A stretch of DNA of 64,000 nucleotides from Hondaea fermentalgiana (taxonomy: Eukaryota; Sar; Bigyra; Thraustochytrida; Thraustochytriidae), in NCBI GenBank assembly GCA_014084085.1, contig NPFB01000025.1:85093-149092 (forward strand). The letters run 5' to 3'. Made by a program: the position numbers and the translations under genes. Position 1 is the stretch's first letter. Every line of letters begins with the position of its first letter. Below the pieces are notes generated by a model, which had not been told where the DNA came from, made no database searches, and was given only the letters and a program-made list of their open reading frames with translations. This document shows positions 59,114 through 64,000 of the stretch, one piece after another.

Positions 59114-62100
59114 TCAGATGCAAAAGAGCAGGTCTTCGATATCGCCTGTCGAGGTACTTCCACCGCTACTGCTCTGGCTTTCAGACGTCAGCGAAGACAC
59201 CGATTGGCCTTCCCAACGAAGCGCCGAAGGCTTGCGGCTCTCCTGCTTTGAGACACTTTTGCGCCGCACCTTTTTCTTGTGAGCTGTCACGAGCTCCACC
59301 GCGGCAAATTCCAAATGCTCGCGCTCTTCACGCGCAAGCTTGAGAAAGGGAAATCGGTCCGATAGACGATCCGCAAAGTGAATACGCAAAAGCTCCTTGA
59401 ACGCCGGTGAGAAAAGCTCACGGAAACGCACATCTTCCACAATAATCTTGACAAAGTTGCGCACATGAGGAAAACCGCGATCCAGCAAAGAAACCTGATG
59501 CACACATTGCACTCCCATTTCGATGAAAAACAGGTGCGAAAACACTAGGATATCCGCGAGACCCATTTCTTCTCCACAAAGATACTCGCCCAAGCTACTG
59601 GCCTCAAGCTCGGCCAAAAGGTCATCCAAAACCTTCAAAATTGACTCCATCTGAGCGAGATGAAGCATGTTTTGACCTTCGCGATGCGCCAGGCTACCAA
59701 ACTCTTGCAGACGAAGCTTGGCCACTGCGTCTCTCTCATTCTGCCTCACCAAGGCTGTCACCTGAAGAGGACTGTGCTCCACGTCTTGCGCATCACCATG
59801 AAACTTGGCCGTAAATAAAATTAAAAACGGTTCCGCAAACTCAGGCATGGATCTCTTAAAGGATTCTCGACGCGAAAATTGATCCACCCAGGCATTCACA
59901 CGAGGGAAACCCTCCGCCGTCAGCTCAAACCCGTGAAACCAGGCACAACACACTTTCACAATGCGCCAAATCGAAGTGACCAGGGCCACGTCAGCCACTG
60001 CGCACGTTGGACCCAACAGAAAGGGCCCGCCCGAGTCCGCAAGCTGAGTCTCCATCGCGCCCAAGAGCTCACACATTTCGCGTCGTTTAGCCGCACGCGT
60101 CGGGTCGTTCGTCTTCGCCTTGAGGTATGCTTCGCAAATGGCATCGCACGCGTTAAAGAGTGCCATCTCCGCGCAGCCGTCCACGCGAGAGACCCCCTCG
60201 AGCCGCAAGGGCTTGTCCAGTGTCGCGTACCTCTGCGTGAAAAGTCGCTGCATTGTATTGAGCACAATTTGGGACTCGTTCGTCCATACACCATTCCAAT
60301 AAATACTGGGGCATTTTCCAGTGCTCGAAGCTTCCGTGAACCACGCCGGCTTGTCGAGCAAGTCGATCTTAACAGTATGATGCGGAACGCCCGCTTCAAT
60401 CGCGACCATCTCCACTACGCGTGAAAAGGGACACACTTTGGTCAAGAACTCATCGCGATGCACGCATCCAATTGCCAAGTATACCTTGTTCATCTCAAAT
60501 GAGGGGCCTGCCATGCCTCCCTTCACGCTGACGGATCCGTCTGCCGCCACGCAAATTGTGTCCTTGCCATAACTCGACATGAGCGTTGTCACCATGTCCT
60601 CTTCTGCGGCCTTGCGAGCCACTGTGCTGCGGCACCGCAGCGGCTGCCACGCAGGGAACTTGCGCTCGTAGTGAGCTGCGGCATTCAAGACATAAAATGG
60701 CGTCGCGCCTTCAGTCTCGGAGGTTTCACGCATCAACGCTGTCCGCGCCATCGCAGTCACATACCGCTGCAGTCGCGATAGACCATGTCGCTCCGCGCAA
60801 AAACCAGCCATGGGCCGCAAGACACGCTCGAGGCAATAATGTAAGTGCGGAGCAAGAATGAGGTCATCCAGACCCACTTCCCTTGCACCAGACAGAAAAG
60901 GATACCATGTCAGCGTGACAGTCTGCGCTTTCGTGTCTTCGCGGGTATTGTCGGTCGCTTCATTTTCTGCAAGAATCGTTTCGAGCGGTTGCAAAACGTT
61001 GAGCAAAGTCGCTAGACATTTAGCATCAACCTCGTTGCGCTGTGGCTCGACGCCAGAGCCGTCTGGTCTCATCATATAAGCATCCGTTGCCGCCTCAAGC
61101 TCCTCGCAAATGCGAAAGACATCCGCATAGCTGGTGCGCCGAGGCAGTCGGTCAAAGTCTGCGCGGTACAGCTCGTGCAAGACGTCGAGAATGGCTTTGT
61201 CCCCCACGGTGACCCTTTCGTCGGGACCAGGACCCAATAGCATAGGCACTTGATCCGGACCAACCCAAGTTGGCGGGTCGGCAGCATCAACCAGCACCGT
61301 GCTATGCGGGATGCCCAAAGCGCGCATGACCATTTCCACCTTTTGCGAAGAGGGGCAGTTGCGCACGAGACGATCCCCGCGGTGACCCACGCCAATGCAA
61401 AGAAAAGCTCTAGACCCATTTGCAGGTGGGCGCTCCTTTACTTTGCGCTGCTGGCGCAAACGTTTCAGTCGGCTCTGATCTGACCCGAGCACCTCGTCCA
61501 TATTACCAGCCCCGGCTGCCTTGATGTTGAGTACAATCTTGCCTCGAGCTTCTTCGGGGTTCATGGCCAACATTTCTCGCATTTTCTCGGGACTCGAGAA
61601 AATTACAAGGTGAACATGGCGTTCAAGCACGTCGAAAAAGGACCAGGTCGCGACCGGGAGATCGTGCGTGCGATTTGCGCGCTTGGCCTGCGCCGGAAAC
61701 TTGCGGTGCAAGTAGCGCATGATATCTCTCGAATTGTGCGTCCACTTCCCTTCATAGTAGATTGTGGGCGTGCGTCCGGTCGGCACAGCCTCCGTAAACC
61801 ACGAGGGCTTGGCGTTCCAGTCAATGTCAATAACTTGATGAGGTATACCGGCGACAATGAGGAACATGTATACCATTCGAGAGTACGGGCACATGCGCGC
61901 AAGATAATTTTTGATGCGGATGCAACCATAGCAAAGGTACACTGTGCCTACCAATGGATCATCTGGCAGCGTTGTCACGACTGCAGCGTGCGTCGCATCG
62001 TTCCGTAAAGTCGTGTCTCGCCCTTGGATCCGGCCAACTCTTGTGCTGCGGCCTTGGCTCCGCAAGCCAGATGCGAGCCGGCGCGCCTGGCTCTTGCTCG

Positions 62101-63853
62101 CCCGGCGCGCCTGGAGCTGATGCAAGTCTTCGACTTCGTCATCGTCGCTGTCTTCGAGAGCATGCAGCGCTTCCATAAGTCTCTCGTGCGTGACGCCAAC
62201 GGCCGCTTCAACGCCATCAAACTTGTCGAAATTAGCCCGAATACCCTTGCCTCCAGGGCGTCGCTCCATCATGTTGCCAAAGAGAATGCCGCCAAGCTCG
62301 AGATCCGTGCCTCTGTACTGAGTTGTGCATACCAGCAAGTCGTTGTAAACAGAGTCATGCCCCGAAAAGCTCACGCTGAGAACGATGTTTGCCATTTCCT
62401 CCGGGTCGAGCAGGAATCGTCGGAGAGGCGATTGTTCGTCGATCTTGTGTATAATCGTTGCGACTGCAGTGACAATGGGCGGGAACGAGGTCTCGAGCGT
62501 GTCATACCCGACAAAGTTCTCGCCTTCCGTCGTTTCGTGAAATCGCAAAAGATTAACGGATACGCGGGTTTCGTAGACGAGATTGACGCGTCGATTCCCC
62601 ACGCGAATGAGCAAGGTCGGCTCGCCATCTCGAGTTGTCACCAATGCCTTTTTGCTAAAGACAATGTCTGGCTTGGGAATCTGAAACTTGGAAACAACCA
62701 CGGAGAGGACAATCACATTGAGCATGATGCCGGCAAATTGCTGCACGCATGAGAGCACATACAGGCCGTATGATCCAGGTAGACAGGGGCCGTATCCGAG
62801 AGTCAAGATGTTGCTCGTCGCAAAAACAAAGGCGCTGCCAAACGTTCCTGGAATGAAAATATCCTCGCCCGACTCGCACTCGATCTCATCCGAGAGAATC
62901 CACGACACGAGCGACCACAAGAGACACATGAGCAAATAGCTCAATGCTGAGAGGAAAAAGACAAACGCCCAGCTCCAATCAAGAAGCACATAATACCAAT
63001 TCTTCGCCTCGTACCATTTGGAGGCGCCGGTGCCATGCAGTGCTGATCTCTTCTTCCGCTTGCCGGACTCAATGTGGTCCGGGAGGTATTTCCGTTGCTT
63101 GTAGGAGTGTTTGTGTTTCTTGCGCAGTCGCTCGACGCGGAAGCGCCTCCAATCTGCGAGGGACATCCCGATTGCATGCGTATGATTGCGTCGTGGTTGG
63201 TCTCGTTGAATTCCTTCGAGGGTGCCGAAATTGACCTCGCTTGCGGATCGCGGGCAATTTTCTACCGATTCTTCACGGTAAATTTCGTCCTTTTTCTTTT
63301 TCCGTCTCCTCATGCTTGTGGTCCGCAAAGGGAGTTCCCCGCCGTCTTCGACAAGAGCATTATCTTCTTTGTTCTCCTCTTCGCCTTTGTTGTCGCCATC
63401 ACCTTCTTCTTCTTCGTCTTCTTCTTCTTCTCGTTCTTCTGTTTCTCCGTTTCCATCGTCGTCGACGTCGTCGTCATTGCCGTTGTTGTCGTTGTTGCGT
63501 GTTCTCTTGTGTTGGTCATGACGATGATGATGACTTTTATGATGATGAGAAGGAGAAGGGGGATTGCTGTCTTCAAGATTTACGTCTTCTGGAGACAAGA
63601 TGCACGTTTGCATAGCCACCATGGCGTCGCGGCTGTCGTGGCGTGTTGACCTCCGCTCTCCGCGCTCCACGTCCTCTTCGCCCGGGTCATGGACCAGAGT
63701 GCTTTCGCTGCCGAGCAAGTGGTCTCGACCACTACCGGCACGGCCGGTACGGGCGAAGGATGCACCATGCTCGGCGTCACTGCCGCCATCGTAGACGCCC
63801 TTCCGGCTGCGCGCGGCCTCCTCGTCGCGCGCGCTCGAGCTGCTTGCTCCCAT
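59114..63853 (-). CDS. Inward-rectifier (Kir) K+ channel fused to tandem CLIC/DHAR/GST-like modules
   Basis: A 1579-residue single-exon protein. Residues 1-225 are disordered, with His-rich, acidic and basic runs. A Kir channel follows: slide helix and first membrane helix (about 280-320), pore with filter TLGYGP (351-356), second helix (361-388), and the Kir cytosolic domain (about 392-560: IVFSKKALVTTRDG, LLIRVGNRRVNLVYETRV). After a basic linker come three thioredoxin-fold/GST modules, each opened by a (V/F)(Y/C)Lx(Y/I)GC/V element and a CPxS motif: CPYS at 655-658, CPSS at 833-836, CPFS at 1141-1144. Modules one and three have the DHAR/CLIC run KPxWFTEAxxTGxxPxIY. GST C-terminal helices follow the third (GPTCAVADVALV), and a fourth, headless one (GEEMGLADILVFSH) lies at about 1395-1490. 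K+ conduction tuned by thiol redox or glutathione is inferred. The ATG at 63853 is the first of the frame. Confidence 0.88.
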   Translation of the reverse strand: MGASSSSARDEEAARSRKGVYDGGSDAEHGASFARTGRAGSGRDHLLGSESTLVHDPGEEDVERGERRSTRHDSRDAMVAMQTCILSPEDVNLEDSNPPSPSHHHKSHHHRHDQHKRTRNNDNNGNDDDVDDDGNGETEEREEEEDEEEEGDGDNKGEEENKEDNALVEDGGELPLRTTSMRRRKKKKDEIYREESVENCPRSASEVNFGTLEGIQRDQPRRNHTHAIGMSLADWRRFRVERLRKKHKHSYKQRKYLPDHIESGKRKKRSALHGTGASKWYEAKNWYYVLLDWSWAFVFFLSALSYLLMCLLWSLVSWILSDEIECESGEDIFIPGTFGSAFVFATSNILTLGYGPCLPGSYGLYVLSCVQQFAGIMLNVIVLSVVVSKFQIPKPDIVFSKKALVTTRDGEPTLLIRVGNRRVNLVYETRVSVNLLRFHETTEGENFVGYDTLETSFPPIVTAVATIIHKIDEQSPLRRFLLDPEEMANIVLSVSFSGHDSVYNDLLVCTTQYRGTDLELGGILFGNMMERRPGGKGIRANFDKFDGVEAAVGVTHERLMEALHALEDSDDDEVEDLHQLQARRASKSQARRLASGLRSQGRSTRVGRIQGRDTTLRNDATHAAVVTTLPDDPLVGTVYLCYGCIRIKNYLARMCPYSRMVYMFLIVAGIPHQVIDIDWNAKPSWFTEAVPTGRTPTIYYEGKWTHNSRDIMRYLHRKFPAQAKRANRTHDLPVATWSFFDVLERHVHLVIFSSPEKMREMLAMNPEEARGKIVLNIKAAGAGNMDEVLGSDQSRLKRLRQQRKVKERPPANGSRAFLCIGVGHRGDRLVRNCPSSQKVEMVMRALGIPHSTVLVDAADPPTWVGPDQVPMLLGPGPDERVTVGDKAILDVLHELYRADFDRLPRRTSYADVFRICEELEAATDAYMMRPDGSGVEPQRNEVDAKCLATLLNVLQPLETILAENEATDNTREDTKAQTVTLTWYPFLSGAREVGLDDLILAPHLHYCLERVLRPMAGFCAERHGLSRLQRYVTAMARTALMRETSETEGATPFYVLNAAAHYERKFPAWQPLRCRSTVARKAAEEDMVTTLMSSYGKDTICVAADGSVSVKGGMAGPSFEMNKVYLAIGCVHRDEFLTKVCPFSRVVEMVAIEAGVPHHTVKIDLLDKPAWFTEASSTGKCPSIYWNGVWTNESQIVLNTMQRLFTQRYATLDKPLRLEGVSRVDGCAEMALFNACDAICEAYLKAKTNDPTRAAKRREMCELLGAMETQLADSGGPFLLGPTCAVADVALVTSIWRIVKVCCAWFHGFELTAEGFPRVNAWVDQFSRRESFKRSMPEFAEPFLILFTAKFHGDAQDVEHSPLQVTALVRQNERDAVAKLRLQEFGSLAHREGQNMLHLAQMESILKVLDDLLAELEASSLGEYLCGEEMGLADILVFSHLFFIEMGVQCVHQVSLLDRGFPHVRNFVKIIVEDVRFRELFSPAFKELLRIHFADRLSDRFPFLKLAREEREHLEFAAVELVTAHKKKVRRKSVSKQESRKPSALRWEGQSVSSLTSESQSSSGGSTSTGDIEDLLFCI
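62786..62803 (-). other. Kir selectivity-filter coding site (TLGYGP)
   Basis: The codons for TLGYGP lie in the pore loop after AFVFATSNI. The GYG signature indicates K+ selectivity. The second filter residue is Leu where most Kir channels have Ile, a conservative change. Confidence 0.85.
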
Positions 63854-64000
63854 GGTGGCAGCCAGTCTCGGCGTCGAGCGAGTGCTGGCTGTTGGGTCTT
63901 TGTTTGGGACTCCGCGACCAAACGAATTCTACCCGAATCGTAAAGGTAGTACTATACTAGGCCTTGGCTTTGGCTGCGCAAGATGGACTCACTGTCAACT
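63854..64000. other. Upstream region of the channel gene (window end)
   Basis: Only 147 bases before the window ends; presumably leader and promoter of the Kir fusion gene. Nothing else is visible. Confidence 0.3.

Noticed and set aside
1..64000. CRISPR arrays, prokaryotic operons, transposons
   Set aside because: No spaced direct repeats with unique spacers, no transposase or reverse-transcriptase domain and no terminal inverted repeats were seen; gene structure is eukaryotic.

Overview
This is a 64 kb piece of a eukaryotic nuclear genome. It carries 24 protein-coding genes that I can support. Most are a single long exon, and only two GT-AG introns are convincing (in the epsilon-tubulin and MRE11 genes). 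The standard genetic code fits every frame. Flagellar and centriolar genes (a CFAP44 homologue, epsilon-tubulin), a Sec66-like translocon subunit, a type II pantothenate kinase and an inward-rectifier K+ channel point to a flagellated unicellular protist. Compact GC-rich genes, few introns and abundant simple repeats suggest a stramenopile of the thraustochytrid (labyrinthulomycete) kind. That placement is inference and was not tested by any search.

Layout, left to right: degenerate kinesin-like motor (-, cut by the window edge); tubulin cofactor C (+); RCC1/coiled-coil protein (-); membrane-anchored N-formylglutamate-amidohydrolase-like protein (+); CFAP44 (-); HDEL-tailed protein disulfide isomerase (+); epsilon-tubulin (-, 2 exons); giant LRR/WW-like protein (+); 2-oxoglutarate/Fe(II) oxygenase (-); ARM-like repeat protein (+); MRE11 (+, 2 exons); C2/Tudor/multi-EF-hand protein (-); HIT-like protein (-); TAF8 (-); multipass membrane protein (-); glyoxalase-EF-hand fusion (+); pantothenate kinase (+); vacuolar iron transporter (+); second 2OG oxygenase (-); Sec66-like (+); polyQ/Tudor nuclear protein (-, next to a 100-N assembly gap); ankyrin protein (-); VOC protein (+); and a K+ channel fused to GST/CLIC-like domains (-).

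Strands alternate strongly. Eight gene pairs are head-to-head and probably share divergent promoters, and eight are tail-to-tail, mostly with short spacers. The genes do not form one pathway. A loose microtubule/cilium theme (kinesin-like, TBCC, CFAP44, epsilon-tubulin) occupies the first 19 kb, with an ER theme (PDI, Sec66) and a nuclear theme (MRE11, TAF8, Tudor protein) elsewhere.

The most striking object is the 1579-residue protein at 59114-63853. It joins a Kir-type K+ channel (filter TLGYG) to a tandem array of DHAR/CLIC/GST-like modules with CPYS, CPSS and CPFS active-site motifs, plus an extra GST C-terminal-like unit. This looks like a K+ channel with a built-in redox or glutathione sensor, and I know of no described family with this architecture.
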